Shown in pieces: positions 26,021-40,200 of a DNA stretch of 64,000 nucleotides. The position numbers were made by a program, and so were the translations under genes. The notes under the pieces were generated by a model, which worked only from the letters and a program-made list of their open reading frames with translations, searched no databases and was not told the origin of the DNA. Source of the stretch: Hydractinia symbiolongicarpus (Eukaryota; Cnidaria; Hydrozoa; Anthoathecata; Hydractiniidae); contig NC_079880.1 of the NCBI RefSeq assembly GCF_029227915.1, forward strand, positions 22,382,501 through 22,446,500. The letters run 5' to 3'. How positions within the stretch are numbered: the first letter of the stretch is position 1; each line of letters opens with the position of its first letter.

Positions 26021-26185
26021 ATCATCATCATCATCATTCTCGCTTTAACGCCCGTTTTCCATGCTAGCATGGGTTGGACTGGGTATATTAATGACCCTCT
26101 TACAATCTGATCTAAACTGTGTTAGATCTAAACTCGACTTCCTCTGTATCAAGTCTGATCTTATAACTTCCTGCCAAGTCTTTAA
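26021..26185 (-). mobile_element. 5'-truncated LINE 3' end with (GAT)n tail
   Basis: Second copy of the repeat seen at 20643-20810, same orientation, again ending in the 14-base palindrome CCATGCTAGCATGG and a GAT tail. An open frame on the other strand starts within it and is not a gene. Confidence 0.7.
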
Positions 26186-26989
26186 GCTAAATATTCATTT
26201 ACCTCCATCAACGTTTAACCAAGGTGTTGCAGGATTGGAATATCACAACCAAGAATTAATGTGCATTTTTAGACCACTTGTTGAGATGGCACAACCAAGA
26301 ATTGTTCTGCCAGCTTTTGTTAAAACAATGATATTTTTACACACATTGTGGCCTGATACACTTTGTCCATATCTTGGTGCAAGCTCATACACAAAACACA
26401 TACAGCCATTTACCAACTTGTGTAAGACTACTTTACTAAATATTTAGACATGCACTGCCCGTAACCAGTAACACGATTTAAAATCAGGTGCACAGTGAAA
26501 AAATGTTTTCGTGTGAAGAAGAGCACATCCTAAACAATGTTATTTTGCCATGTTTTATTTACAACAATTAATTTGCCTAAGTGCAGCCACATGGTAAGGC
26601 CTACAAAAGATTTCCGTGTTTGAGATTATGGTTAAATCTTTCCTGACTTTCTTTAAAATCTTAAATTTTTGGTAATTTTAGTAATTTGGGATAACAGATG
26701 TGGACATAATAACAGGCTTTTCAGATGCACAAGAATAAATTAGGATGTCATCGGTAGTCAAGATCTACTAAGGAAAAATCAATTAGTAGTATTCCATTGG
26801 TTTGAAACATCTCTGATGATAATCTCATTATTGGTGATTCAAATACAGTACTGGAATCAGGTTACCTAACATCTCAGCACATATCATACTATTGTGATCT
26901 TCGCCATAGTAAAAATTCTGAAATAGCATCTTGATTAACATTTGAAGATCACAATGGTCATGATGGTTTGAGATGTTCATGTTCTTATT

Positions 26990-27024
26990 TATTTATTTAT
27001 TTATTCATTTATTCATTTATTCAT

Positions 27025-27079
<55 letters not shown>

Positions 27080-27081
27080 TA
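26990..27081 (+). repeat. (TTTA)n microsatellite
   Basis: About 22 copies of a TTTA tetranucleotide with a few TTCA variants. Confidence 0.9.
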
Positions 27082-28619
27082 ATGAATATTTTTACAGGAT
27101 AAAACATTGTCAGTAATAAATTACTGCTGTTAAAATGTGTCTCTTTAATAATACCCATATTCCGTCTGTCTATCTGTCTGCGAAAGACGCGGCCTGTTAC
27201 GGAAACACAAAGTATATCATATAAAGGACGGGCGACCCCGTGGATTTTCTCACTGGTTAACGACTAGTCCTGTAAATATTAGTAAAATTAGTAAATATAC
27301 AAATACGATATAAATGATCAAATATTCAAAACAACAAAAGAAATGAAAATGTTTACAAAAAAAATTAAAAAGTGAAATCACCACAGCAAGAGCAAATGAA
27401 AAAATAGATAAGAATTATTTCGTTGAGACAGAATGACTTCTCATAGTAAAATAATCTTTAAATCTTCTGTAGTTAATCCTTCAAAACATTTCCTAACTAA
27501 ATTAGATGTAAGATGTAATGCCGTAAGAATTCAATTTTGACATTAAAATAAAGTGTCTAATCGCGCCAAACGCTTTCGATAGGTCCTTGATTAACCTTCT
27601 TGTGAAAATAATTAAGTAGGAGTGCAGTCGTTAAATCAGGTAATCTTCCATTTTGAAACCCTATTGACGTGATGAAAACAATTTATTTTTCTCCATATAT
27701 ATAGCTTTCACTAGTTCTTTTACTTTTTGGGAAAAACGTGATGTTTTACATAATTTTTAAACAACTCTTTCGAGTATCTTAGACAATGTGGAAAGCCATG
27801 TTGGATCGTGGTGTTGACGAAAACAGATTTACAAACGCAACTGCAATATCATGTTTTTGCATGACATCACGACTCGACTCAATTAACTAATTTACATTGA
27901 AAAATTTAATATTTGTTTCTTAGTCAATTTTTCTAACTGCTTGTTTTTTTTAAAAAAAAAAATGCACAAAGTAATAAAGATCACAATAGTATCGTTGTTA
28001 AGTTCCAATGTAACGTTTGCGATAGATCGCAATGTAACGTTAGTGATAGATCGCAATGTACGTGATGCTAAAAAATTTTATGATTATGACAGAATTGTTG
28101 ATTATGCGCATCTTGCATGAGTCTTTTCACAATTTTAGATGTTCTGATTCCAGTACTGTACGGACATCTATCATCGCATAGAGCTTGTTTTTTAACAGAT
28201 TCATGAGAAAAACTTGACTATATATTAATTGCACTCCTTTACAATCGCGAGTTATTGCTTCTTTGTTGCTTGAGCATTAAATGTAATTCTTGTTAAAAAT
28301 ATTTCCTCTGATTCGATGCTAGAAATACTTCCATTAGCTGTAGTTTTGTGCAACACACAAAGCTATACAGCTATTATAAAGGATAAGGGATGATAGCAAG
28401 ATGCATAGGTAGCGAACCTTAAACACTGCACAACTATCAAATCATTAAAATCATTATTATTTTAGTTGTTGTAGCTAATATCATTAAATTCTGGTTGTGG
28501 CTATAAAAATTAAATTTAAAATACTACTTATTTAAGTTTCTTTAAAACCAATGACAACTTTAATTAAATCTATACAATTTTATGAATTATTTAAAAAAAA
28601 AGTATACCTAATGTCTCAC

Positions 28620-29965
28620 CTGGTGCCTGGTAGCTACCCACATAATCGAACAACGAAAGTTCCTGGAAATGAAATGTAAACATTCCGAAGGTCAAAAGGT
28701 TAGATGGTTTAGCAGCGATATACGCCCCATGCAGGCGTTTGGGCACAAATAGTGCGTCGTTAAATTCTCTCTTCTGAATAATGCGACCAAACGATTTGCA
28801 CTGAAATTAAAAAAGACTATACTAAGAAGCTTCAAAATTCTATTTAATTAAAACGAAAACTGAATCAACTTATTTCCGTTATTGCTTTAGAATTTCAAAT
28901 TTCTTTTGATATACTTCAGTTTTTCGTAGCTAGAATAACGCCCCGTCTATCATAAACTACAGGGCGCCGGGGCATTGGAAAACTAGACTGGGTACCTTGT
29001 ACGATATGAAATATCCAAAGGTTTGTCTTGGGCAATGACTTCATTTAGCACCGGGCAAAGTGGTCCCGACACACGACGTACAACATAACTAGCACCCTTC
29101 ATACTTTATCGATATTAAAAGTCCGACAGACGTTCGGTCATACTTCTCCAAACAAATGGACCCGACAAATGAAACCGCATTATCCGACATCCTCTCTATA
29201 TAACAAATACATATTTTTTCTGTCGATTGTCATACCAACGTAATATCGCATTATACTGCATAATACATTCATAATTCATAAAAGATACATAATTTTTCTG
29301 TTGATGGCCATACCAACGTAATATCGCATAATACCTTTATAATCCATAAAAGATAAATAATTTTTCTGTTGATGGCCATACCAACGTAATATCGCATAAT
29401 ACTGCATCTTGTTTAGGATGACGCACATTGTTCCAGTCTACATCTACCGCCAAAGTTGAACCGATTTGACGCGGGAAAAGTTGGTAAAAAGGTTGATGAC
29501 TTTGGGATTGGCTCACATGTAAGTTCAAATCTAAAGCATTTGTTTTCCAGTCCTAATTACCAGGATCGAATAAAATTTAAGTGCTAATTCATTCTTTTTA
29601 TAAATCTTAATCTTTGTCAAATCTGGTTTAAATCTATTAAATTCTTTAGCTAGCTACTAGTTTCTTTTGTTTACAACTCGCGTGAACGATGTAGCTATAA
29701 GACAAGTTGGACTTTGGATTCTGTATAGCATAGGGGAAACCAACAGTAATATATTTAATTTTAAGTCCTCGATTTTTACCATCTAAGGCATCCTTTCAAC
29801 AATTGACTTGTATTTCTAGCATATACCATACGTATTCTCCTGGTGGTCCTAAAATGTCACGTGACACTTTTAAACCAGTTACAGTTCCATATTTTTTGGT
29901 ATTAATTACCATTATTATTTTTAGGAAAACACACTGTTCCAAAGTAGCTATTCATAAAATAGCAG
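28620..29965 (-). CDS. unidentified gene, four internal exons (partial)
   Basis: Four minus-strand segments flanked by AG and GT join with agreeing phases: 29965-29910, 29782-29675, 29530-29382 and 28800-28620. Together they encode about 165 residues with normal-looking composition, including TVCFPKNNNDGKNRGLKIKY, QLFPRQIGSTLAVDVDWNN and KREFNDALFVPKRLHGAYIA. A further open segment at 30140-30064 (NYVNPLVRMSCQNLTEEALI) also ends at a clean donor, but its phase does not fit the next exon, so something is missing there. The DxNxDGK-like stretch recalls some ciliary membrane proteins, yet the rest does not align to any family I recognise. Start, stop and identity are unknown. The exon at 29530 carries a duplicated donor downstream. 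Confidence 0.45.
29220..29410 (-). repeat. tandem copies of an exon's 5' splice site
   Basis: The last ~25 bases of the exon ending at 29382, with its donor (minus strand TTACGTTG then GTATGG), recur at about 29307-29337 and 29230-29266 in the following intron, spaced roughly 70-77 bases. The intervening bases (TTTTTCTGTTGATGG on the plus strand) are repeated too. Confidence 0.75.
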
Positions 29966-30796
29966 CTGAATTTTCATAGAAACTTTGTTTCCTACTTCAA
30001 ACCTTTCATATTGTGTAGTTTAAGGAGAGTTTTGGGAATTTAGTTTTTGTTTAATACAGATACTTGTAGTTCTTGTTTAATCAAAGCTTCTTCTGTGAGA
30101 TTTTGACATGACATTCTGACCAGAGGATTTACATAATTATCTAAACAAAAATATATTAACATAATGCCGGTGAACAGGATGGGTATTATTTGCGCATAGT
30201 GGCGCACAAAAGGAATTGGCTAAAATGTCCTTGTCGCCTGATTTATGTCTCAGTTCCATGATGTATTTCAATGAAATGTGTGAATCATTTCTAAAGCCTC
30301 TTTTTTATTAAAATAGATGCAATAATTGCCAACTTGTCTCAGATGTAACTAATGGTTTCAAACATCGAATCTTTTTTATTGCTCATAAACTATGCGCAAT
30401 ATTATGAAAACTTGGTAAAGCAAATTAACAAATAGGATCTATGGAGAAGTCTCATAATAATATAGGTTTGTACTGGTAAAATTGGTAATATGGTACAGTA
30501 CTGGAAAAAAGTTGTTTAATATATCGAGCGCGCAACGTGCGCGGACCGCGTTAATAAAAATAATAAACAATTAAAACAAATTGTCGCAATCTATCCAGAA
30601 TCTAGTATCGTGACAAAATCTGTCTCGATGTGTCGCGATGGTAGGTTATAATGAGAATAGAGAGAAAGTTTTTTTTATTTCAAACACATCTCTGCTTTAT
30701 CTTTTTTTTATTTTAAGTAGATGTATATTATAAAAAAATTTTTAACTTTCGTATTTATTAAAGTAATTCTAGCGCATTACTTTTTAAACGTATTTT

Positions 30797-31062
30797 TTTT
30801 CTAACGCTGCTTTTCGCTCTTAAACTTTGAAAATGCGATCTCTAACGAAGCTTTTTTTGTCGTCGCTTTTTGTTCTTAAGCTTTTAAAATGTGATCTAAA
30901 AAAAATTTTCTATTGCCGTTCTTCGTTCTTAAACTATTAAAACACGATCTAAAACAGCATTTCTATCGCTGCTTTTTGTTCTTAAACTTTTAAAACGCAA
31001 TCTAAGAAAGCATTTCTATCGCCGCATTTCGTTTATAAACTTTTTAACTTCAATCTAAAAAT
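30797..31062 (+). repeat. tandem repeat, about 63 bases, four copies
   Basis: Units share CGCTGCTTTTTGTTCTTAAA and CGATCTAA-type segments. The array abuts the point where the integrase frame of the adjoining retroelement stops, so it may mark the break that removed the reverse transcriptase. Confidence 0.75.
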
Positions 31063-33321
31063 CAGATCTCCGTTTATAATATACTTTATCTCCTGTTACA
31101 TACTTCACATCTGTTGAAGGTCTTACATTATGTTCCAAGGCTCTTCTGAGCTTTTCAGACCATTCAGATTTTATAAAGGCTTCTCTTGCAGCATGCAATG
31201 CGTTCAAGTTCTCAGCAACTACTTGACTACTTGTCCTTCCTTCTAGAGCTGGTGGATCATTCATTTCTATAACTGGAAAATTGGGATTGCTGCCAAACAC
31301 TATTTGGTTCGGTGAAAAGCCATGTATGTTTTTTAAGGAATTCTTAGCAGCAACAGCCCAAGCCAGAGCTGTTTCTAATGAAAAATTAGGCTTGTCCATC
31401 ATTTTACAGACTGTATTGCCAAGTGTGGAATTATGTCGCTCAACAAGTCCATTACTCCATGGGCTCTCAGCGGCTGTTATAACAATATTGATGTTTAAAT
31501 TCTCACGCATGTTACGGTAATCCTCATTATCAAATGCCCCACCATTATCCACTAAAAACTTTTTAGCAGAGCCAAATATGGAAATCCAGATCTTAAAAAT
31601 TGAGTTAATGATAATTTCTTTCCTTTTACTTTGAATAACACAGGATGCACTAAATCTGGTCAATTGATCAACAAGATGTAACAACCAAATTTTATCACCA
31701 TACGACCATTGTTTCAAATCCATGCCAACGCATTCATTAAATACTGTTGCATGTGGTAACCCAACAATTGGTCTTGGTTGATTTCTTCTGTACTTGATGC
31801 ATGTATCACAACTATCTTAAACTTAAGCAATCGTTTTTAAAAGATCTGGGTCAGTTACATCAGCATTTCTCAAAAGCTGCTGAAACTTGTCCTTTGGTGG
31901 ATGTTTATGCAATTTCAGGGCCACCTTTTCTTTTTCTTGAGTATCATCCAAATTATTCATCATCAGACATACTTGAGCAGAAGTCTTTTCAATTTCGCTG
32001 TCCTCTTTGTTAATGGAAATACAATAATGTCTGGTGGAACTAAATTGGATCTGGTGTTCTTGTCCCAGAATTTCAACCTTGTCATTTTCAAAATCAATAA
32101 AAACTTTTGCATTCTTCATTCCTTGCTTACTAAATAGTAATGGTAAGTCCTTGTCTATAACTTCTTGTTATGCTAACATATTTTCCACTAAGCCAGGTAT
32201 GGTGACACGTTTTGATGCTTTGATTTCTTTACCATCTCTGAATCTAAATACTGTTGATGATGGCTTTCTTTGATTGATGAAGCATCCTCGTCTGAAAGAC
32301 TTTCTACATAATAGTTTAACCAATTCTGCCCACAAAATAGTTTTAGTGCAACCAGAATCCAATACTGCCATGGTTAATGTCTCACCAACGAGAGTTTCCA
32401 TTATTTCTTCTGTATAAAATTGAAGTTTAATCTCATCACTCTTACTTTTAGCTTTATCTGGACACTCCCTAGCAAAATAGTAAATACTTCCACATATGTA
32501 ACATCTTGGACAATCACCCGATCTTCTATTCTCCTCTCTGTCACTTCGATTTCCACTGCTTCTATGATAATCATTTAACCTATACTCTGTGTTTCTCGTT
32601 GCCCATGATATCCTTGACCCCGTCTGTTCCACCCTCTGTCTGCATACTGTGAGTGAGGAACCTTGCACTGTGAAGCACCATAAAATGTCTTGTTTGAAGT
32701 ACTATCACCCAAAACCTCATTAATTTGAACCAACGCATCGTCATCTTCTTTTGTATTTGAAGATTCATTAAATCTTCTTAACTTGATCAACCATCAAGTT
32801 ATACTTTAAATGTGGAATTTGTACTCGAACAATTTCTTTTTGTTGCATAGAAAGGTTAGCACTATTTAAATATTGATAAGCTGTAACAGCATCTGGTAAA
32901 TCAATATCATACTTTTTCAAATTATTGTAAAGGTTTTCAAACTCAATGGTATAATCCTGTAACGACATGTCCTTCTTCCTTTTAAATTGTTCAACTTTTT
33001 CATATGCTTCATATGCACGATGCTTTACATCTTTAAGAAATATCTTGTCCAATTTGTGTGTAAGTTTTGTAATACCATCTTCAGTTTTTAAATCTTGAAT
33101 TGTTGTAAGGCAGTCTTTTTAGCCTTAACATCTAATGAAGCAAATACAGCTAAAGCTTTCTTCTCATCAGCTAAATCTGTCAGTGCTTGCCACACTTCTA
33201 ACTCCTTTTTCCAATCAATATAATTGGACCCATCTTTTAACACAGGTGGATTTTTGTAACTTGTTGAGGTCATAATATAGATTGTTCCAATTCTGCTACC
33301 ATTGATAATTAATAAAACCAC
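31055..33321 (-). mobile_element. decayed LTR retrotransposon, gag-protease-integrase (copia order)
   Basis: Minus-strand fragments read in order gag (33321-32768), a zinc knuckle (CYICGSIYYFARECP, near 32500), an aspartic protease (AVLDSGCTKTILW, near 32350), then an integrase core (31723-31055) with the D of DNGGAF and the E of WSNGLVERHN. Integrase directly after protease is the copia arrangement. Frames are broken at several points, and reverse transcriptase and RNase H are absent downstream, where a tandem array begins. No LTR pair was seen. This is a dead copy. Confidence 0.8.
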
Positions 33322-34254
33322 TAACCTTTTGTTTTCTATAAGACTTTCTAAAATTCTTCTTCCTCAGTAATCTTTTGTTCTGATAGTCTATAATCTTTTT
33401 GATGGAATCCAACAGCTTCTCTTGCTTTCTAATATTGTTCCTTGCTCAATAATACTTTCATCCAATACTCATATGCAATCTTTCTTGTATAACCCAACAC
33501 CTTCTTAGCTATATTTACGGGGTCAGTGATATTGTCTTACTCTTTGTTCATATGACAATAAATACATGTTAACAAGTTGGACGTATGCTAATAATGACAA
33601 CGCTAACAATGGATCATTACTTAAAATAATATTCTGTTATTGACAAAGATTTTTTATCTTTCTTTTACTTTTATTTTTTTTTCTCAGTGCTCAAAGGAAA
33701 CCCAAATTGTAAAATGATGTTGGAAAAAACTTGATTAACAAGTTTTTAAGCTTTTTTTTAAAAAAAGCTCTTTACTTTTTGTTCTCAAGATATTCATATT
33801 TAAAGAATTTCAGATTTAAGTATGCTGCATAAATTATGATGTCATAATTAACTAATAGCAAATTTTAACATTTTCTGTTATCGGTAATTTTAGACCTGTT
33901 AGGGATGTGCATTCAAGCTTAATCAATGCATAGATCTTAAAAAATTGAATTGTCCCAGGCGTCTTAATTTTTTGCTGACGACCCCATAACTTGGCATCTG
34001 CATGTCGGTTTGTAATCAAATTTTGTGTGTGAACATATAGGGCCTACAAGCTCACCCGGAAAATTTTATTGCTAAGAAGTTGCAGATCCTAAGTTATTAT
34101 CAAAAATGTCCTTGGCAGTTTAGTGAGGGTTCTTTCAATTTTCTCCGTTTTAAGTTGTTCATGAGTTCTTATAAGTGCTGCGTTAAGTCATTCAGAGGAT
34201 TCCCCAAAGAGTTGTACTTTTTTGATTTTATTTCTTTTAGACATGTGATTTACA
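33322..34254. other. intergenic stretch before the first PHF7-like gene
   Basis: No gene seen. It may include the untranslated end of the retrotransposon and must contain the promoter and 5' UTR of the gene starting at 34255, but no specific element can be named. Confidence 0.4.
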
Positions 34255-37200
34255 ATGACAGGACAAGTACTGGAAATAACCAAGGCGAAAAAACGAAAAC
34301 GAAGTTCCATCTGTGGGTGTAGACGGAAAAGAATTAAACAGGAGACATTTGTTCCAATTAAAACAGGTAACACCTGCCTGGTTTTAGAAGCTTCTAAGTC
34401 AAATAATATTTATTTTCACTAATTGAATAATGAGTACTCTTTTACTCCAAGTATTAATGGTTTTTTATATCATTTATCAGAGTGCTGTTTCTGTCATGAA
34501 GGTGAAAATCCGGAGTTAGGTGTATTTTTTCAAGACAAAGATATGTCAATAGCAGTGCATCAATATTGCTTGGTATGTATAAACTTTTATTTTTTAAATG
34601 TAGGATGGATTGCATTATTTTTATAGGGCATAGTAGACAGACAACACTTCATAGGCTTTTGTCTTTTCAGTAATTAATCTTTACGTTACAAATAATTTCA
34701 ATAAATAACTTTTAAACAATTTTAGTTTTTCTCTGCTGGCTTGCCACAGCGTGGTGGAGACGAAGAGGGATTTGATGGCTTTTTGTTGAAAGATTTATAC
34801 AGAGAAGCTGTCCGAGCAAATAAGATTGTAAGATATTTTTCTTACTTTTAGGCTGTTTTGTATTTAATGGAAGTATGGCCAAGGAAAGTTGATTATCTGC
34901 TTTGTGTGTTATAATGCGCACTTAGTTTTATTCCGTTTAGATATGCAAATGAGCTCACATTTTATGAATTAAGAATCAAATGTCACAGTTTAAAATAAAA
35001 TATGTACCATGAACAAGTAAAAGTAAAAAATATTGACAAATTTTTTATAGAGGGATTGATGAACAGTGAAATGTTTTTTTACAGAAATGCAAATGTTTTA
35101 ACTACAAGATGCATAATATACGTAAACAACCTCACGAATAAAGTTTACAAAAAGCTCTCTATCAGATTGTGATTTCTGTGACGAAGTTGGGCACGACATA
35201 TTTTGCTATTCAGATAGCCAATAATATTTGTTACGCACTATATATTTACACTAAATAGTTATTTTTTGAAATTGATTTGTGAGATCTTCTTGAATGGAAA
35301 ATTACTTGAAATTTCAATTTTTAATGGGTCAGTCTGGGGTAAACTGACTGACAGGAAGAAGAAAGACCACAAGCCCCACCTAAAATTTGCGAAATTCAGT
35401 AATTAAGTAGACCCCTTAAAAAAGAACGGGTATAAGAGAGTCACGCAGTGAAAAAAAGCAAAATAAGAAAAATATGCGAGTAAATCTTAATTGTTCGAAA
35501 AAGGAAATAGCTGTAGTTAAAAATATATATTACCAGAGCTGTCACAAACCGCAAACTTCGTTAAAAAGAATGCTGTGCACTTAAGGCGCAGAGACAAATA
35601 ACAAAAGCGGAATCGAAAAATTTATGTTCTTTCCGAGTGTTTCAGAATTATTTACAATATAATTTGCCTTTTGTTTAAATTTTAACCAAATTTTGTAAAA
35701 TCGATGTATTTAATAAATTGATATGGTGGAGCGTCTTTGTTTCTCTCTTACGTAATGTTGTGTAAATTTTATTTTTCCTAGACTACTTTCCATTTGTGAG
35801 ACCTAATTCTGTCTACATCCACTTTTGTAACCTTTACTTTACCAGTTAGTTAAATAATGCTTTTGAACACTTATTTTATCTTTTTAAAAAATAAAATTTA
35901 TAACAACAAGGAAAGAAAAGAAAAAGTAGTTACCAAGATAAGAATCGAACCCACGACTACTCTCGTTTCAGTGTTCACAGGTGCAAAAATTTCCATTCTT
36001 GTGGGACACATTTGCTCATTGTAATTAGCAAAATAGATAATGAAGATTCCTTGGCCTAAAGTTTTATTTCATTCCCACAATGGCTATTTATCCCAAGAAA
36101 AGAATTAGAAAAAGAAATGTCACATTTAAAGTTATAATCTATTACTGATGATGTTTACTGTGCTGCAAGTTCACCAACTAAAATAAATAATTTTACACAT
36201 TCCCTTTTGTCTTTATCAAGTTGAGTAATTTAAGTTCAAATTCTTCTGGTTTTAGGAATGTAAATATTGTTCCAAGTTTGGTGCGAATTCGGGTTGTTCC
36301 GTGAAATCTTGTCGTACATTGTATCATTATAATTGTGGACGAAAGGACGGAGCTCAGTTTAAATTTACTGGAGCATTTGAGTGAGTAATATTGATTTGAG
36401 CATATCTGGAAAAACACAACTGTTACAATTTTTCTCCTTTCAGGCGACTTCAACTTAATTAGTTGTTCTACGGGCCCGACAGACCCAAGTTTTCATGAAA
36501 ACAAAAAAATTAAAAAAATCAAGCAAAAAAGTTTTAAAGAAAAAAACGAAAATCCGCTATGATAATTTTGTAATTACAAAAATAGTAATGTGGTTAAACA
36601 GAATTTCAAATTTTCTGTGATTTGTAACAAAAATTAGCTACTTTTGCTAAAAAAAGTTATAATACAAGTGAAAAACAAGACACATTTTTATTGTCGTAAC
36701 ACCCTCCTTCGTTATCATTATGATATATGTTTAAAATTATACTTGCTAAAGTCTAATACTGCAAGACTTTTAGTTGATTTACTGTATTTTCTGGTATATA
36801 ACCCGCTCATCGTATAACCCGCAGCCCAGCATTTTTAGGCAGTAAACTGTATGCTATCAGATAGCCCCACCTTCGTATAACTCGCATAAAATTTCAATCA
36901 ATGTGTTTTACTTACCTGCACCTTTGCATAACCCGCATTGTGTTAAGAAAAAAATTTACCGTATTTTTACTTACCCTAATCATTTTATAAACATTTGCGT
37001 GTGTTCTGTTTTTTTTCATGCAGGAGACAAGTGGGGGGCGTTAAACTCATGAACTCCAAACACAAGAACCGAGTGTCTGAACTAGTGACTCTCTCAGTCT
37101 AAGGCCGAAATAATAATGAATTAAAATTAATTTGACAAGTCAATCTTTTGCTAATGCTGACAGTACTAAATCAGACAACGCTGTTTTCTTTTTCTTTTTA

Positions 37201-40200
37201 GACATTAGTTTCGGCCAATAATAACTCTTGCTCCCTGCGATTAAACAAACAAACAACAAAAAAGCATTCTATCAGGTTATAAACCTAAAGTAAAATCTCT
37301 GTTTTTATGTATATTTAAGTTTTTTGGCATAAAAATGAACAACATAATAATTATCACGGATTGTCTGTAACAGCGATGTACAGAACGTTCTTTTCTAATG
37401 CTTAAAGAATTTTGTTATCTATTTATATCTCAGCAATCACTGCATAATAAAATGAATGGTGGCAATGAGGAGGAGATAGTTGCATGTATATTATTAATTG
37501 TATTTTATATTTGTTTTTCATACTTTCAATGGCCACCTGTTGCTAGAAGGTAGCGAAGATAAAAAAGAAAATTATTATCTATACTTTAATTTTAACATTT
37601 TTCAATATTTTTAACAGGAATTAATAATTAAGTCCTGGGCACTAGGTTGTGAAATACCTGTCAATTAAACCTAAAAATGATACCTGCTATATTTATCTAT
37701 TACCAGAAGCAAATCATTTCAATGTGCTCAATGTGATTGCAAAGATATAAATAGATAAGAATCATATTCAACACAAAAGAAAAATGATCTCCAGAATTGT
37801 GTTTCAGAGAGAGCTATTAATATTAGCACTGGCAAGCAATAGAAAGTTAAAGCAATCTCACTGTGTGAAAAAAATTAAATCACGTAGTTGAAGTAAGATT
37901 ACGTAGATATAGGATCGTGCATGCAGTTATTAATGTACGCATTTTATCCTGTTTGTACTATTTTCTTCATTGAATGTATAAACTTTAAATTTCACAATAA
38001 ATGACAGAAAATATAAAACTTATCACATAACCCGCACCACATTATAATCCGCACCAACGGTGGAAGTCGTAAAAATCAACTTATAACCCTCAGGTTATAT
38101 ACCGGAAAATACGGTAGGAAAAATAATAAAAACAAGGTGGAATACTCTTGTCGTAATTCCCTCCTCTGTTATGAAGTTAAATAATTTTAATGCCAAGAAA
38201 GTATTTCGCACTTAAATTTAGTCAAAAAACATTATAAGAACACTATAATTTTTAATCAAAATTACTTTTTTTTTTTTTTTTCATTATTTAAGTGGGAGAA
38301 GAATAACCCACTGTATAGCTTTCAAAACAACACAAGAATCATTCTTGCTGTATAGCTTTCAAAACAGCACAAGAATAATTCTCGCTGTATAACTTTCAAA
38401 AGAACACAAGAATCATTCTTGCTGTGTAGATTTCAAAACAGCACAAGAATAATTCTCGCTGTATAACTTTCAAAGAACACAAGAAAAATTCATGCTGCAT
38501 AGTTTTTGAGCATGCAAGTATTTTTATCTTTTCACCTTGAGTCATCATCATCATCATCATCATCATTCTCAGCTTAACGTCCGTTTTCCATGCTAGCATG
38601 GGTTGGACGGGGTATATTAATGACCCTCTTCCAATCTGATCTAGACTGTGTTAGATCTAAACTCAACTTCTTCTATATCTAGTCTTTCCTTATAACCTGC
38701 CAAGTCTTTCTCAGTCTGCCTCTGGGCTTGAGTGCTAATTACATTTTTTTAGTGAGACAAATTATTATTTTTTCTCTGCAACTAAAAAGTATAAACTGCA
38801 TGCATTATGCAAAGTTACATAGAAAAATATGCTTTCGTAACACCCTCCTCCGTTGTTATTTTTTTATAAATTTTTGTTGTTCTGACCATAAATTCTCGAT
38901 AAAATTATTTCTATTTCGCCGACCGACTGACTGTAAGCTACTATCGACTTTCCCCGTATAACAGCTAATTAAATTGGAGCCGCCTTATATGATATATTTT
39001 ATATTGTATGATTGTAAACCATGTATTGAATAATTTATCAGAAAATTTACAAACTTATTTTTGGTGATTATCAGTATTTAAAACATTGGTTAGTTTTAAG
39101 GGGCCACATAATTCTTACCAGTTGGACCAAAAAGTAGTGAACAAAATAATCTGAATCATTTTAGCTTCAATTTAAAGTAAAGTGATGGCTAAAGTCAAGA
39201 AATTTGCATATGTGATAAAATAATCTAAAGAATCTTAATTAGTTAATCTTTTCGGCACTAATTTTTTTTTCAGTTCGTATTGTACCCAACACCGCACTTA
39301 TCAAGACTTAGAAACAATTAAAACATTGAAAATGCACCCAATATGTCCTGTGTGTTTAGAAGATATACGTGTTCCTGATCATGACACCATTTTGAAAACA
39401 CCATGTTGCAAAAATGTTTTTATGCATAGAGGTTGTATACAGGTAGGAACCAGAAAACAGCTTTATTGTCATTGCTGAAATGTTTCAGTTTTATTGTTTG
39501 CTTAGAGTGTGTGTGTTAATTGGGACTTTTTAAAGATGAACATTTTCTTTTATTTTGGCATTCAGGTTTACCCTACGTTTTCTTATTAAGTATGGGTAAT
39601 TCTTAGAGAATTGATGTTTATCCTGCCATTTGCAGCATAGTAATTTTTTAGACAACATTCTTAAAATAAAGAAAGTTTGAGATTTCCAATGTGAAACCAA
39701 ATATGAAAACATCACCTTATATCATGATTTACACATCTTTATGTAGATTCAAGCAAGTGTTAGCGGATATTTCTTTCGATGTCCTACTTGCAATAATGAG
39801 AAGTTGTTTACAGAGGAAATGTCAAGATATGGCATATATGTACCATTACGGTTTGTCACTTCTGTTTTCAAAATACAAAGTTTGTGTAGTTCACTATTTC
39901 AATGCAACCCTGAACCAAGGTCAGCAATTAGCAAATAGAAACTTAAAGCAGACTCAAAAGGTCAGTTGTTTTGCTGACCTAGTGAGATGCATGCTCTCCA
40001 AGAAAAAAAATTATGTAAAAGTCACCATGAATGTGTTCAAAAAATTTTGTGTACTTTTGGGTGTGTTTATTTTATTTTTAGATAACTTTGATAGATTGTT
40101 TAAAAATTACCTAAGGGGTAACCCTTTTTGATTTCACTATTTTCTTATTATAATGCTTGGAAATTAAAATTTCACTTTGAAACAAGCAAAATAGTACTTG

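Larger units (their letters stand above)
19303..28619. other. non-genic stretch between receptor and unidentified gene
   Basis: No phase-consistent exons or domain motifs were found. Contents include a CAACAA-rich tract at 20277-20350, two LINE 3' ends, a tandem array at 25448-25677, a TTTA array at 26990-27081 and two 26-base repeats around 28008-28062. Some 60-130 codon open frames occur, but they lack family signals. The stretch immediately right of 19303 should hold the receptor promoter. Confidence 0.45.

Noticed and set aside
26061-26447. Plus-strand frame of 128 codons
   Set aside because: It starts inside a LINE 3' end read backwards, and the remainder has no recognised motif.
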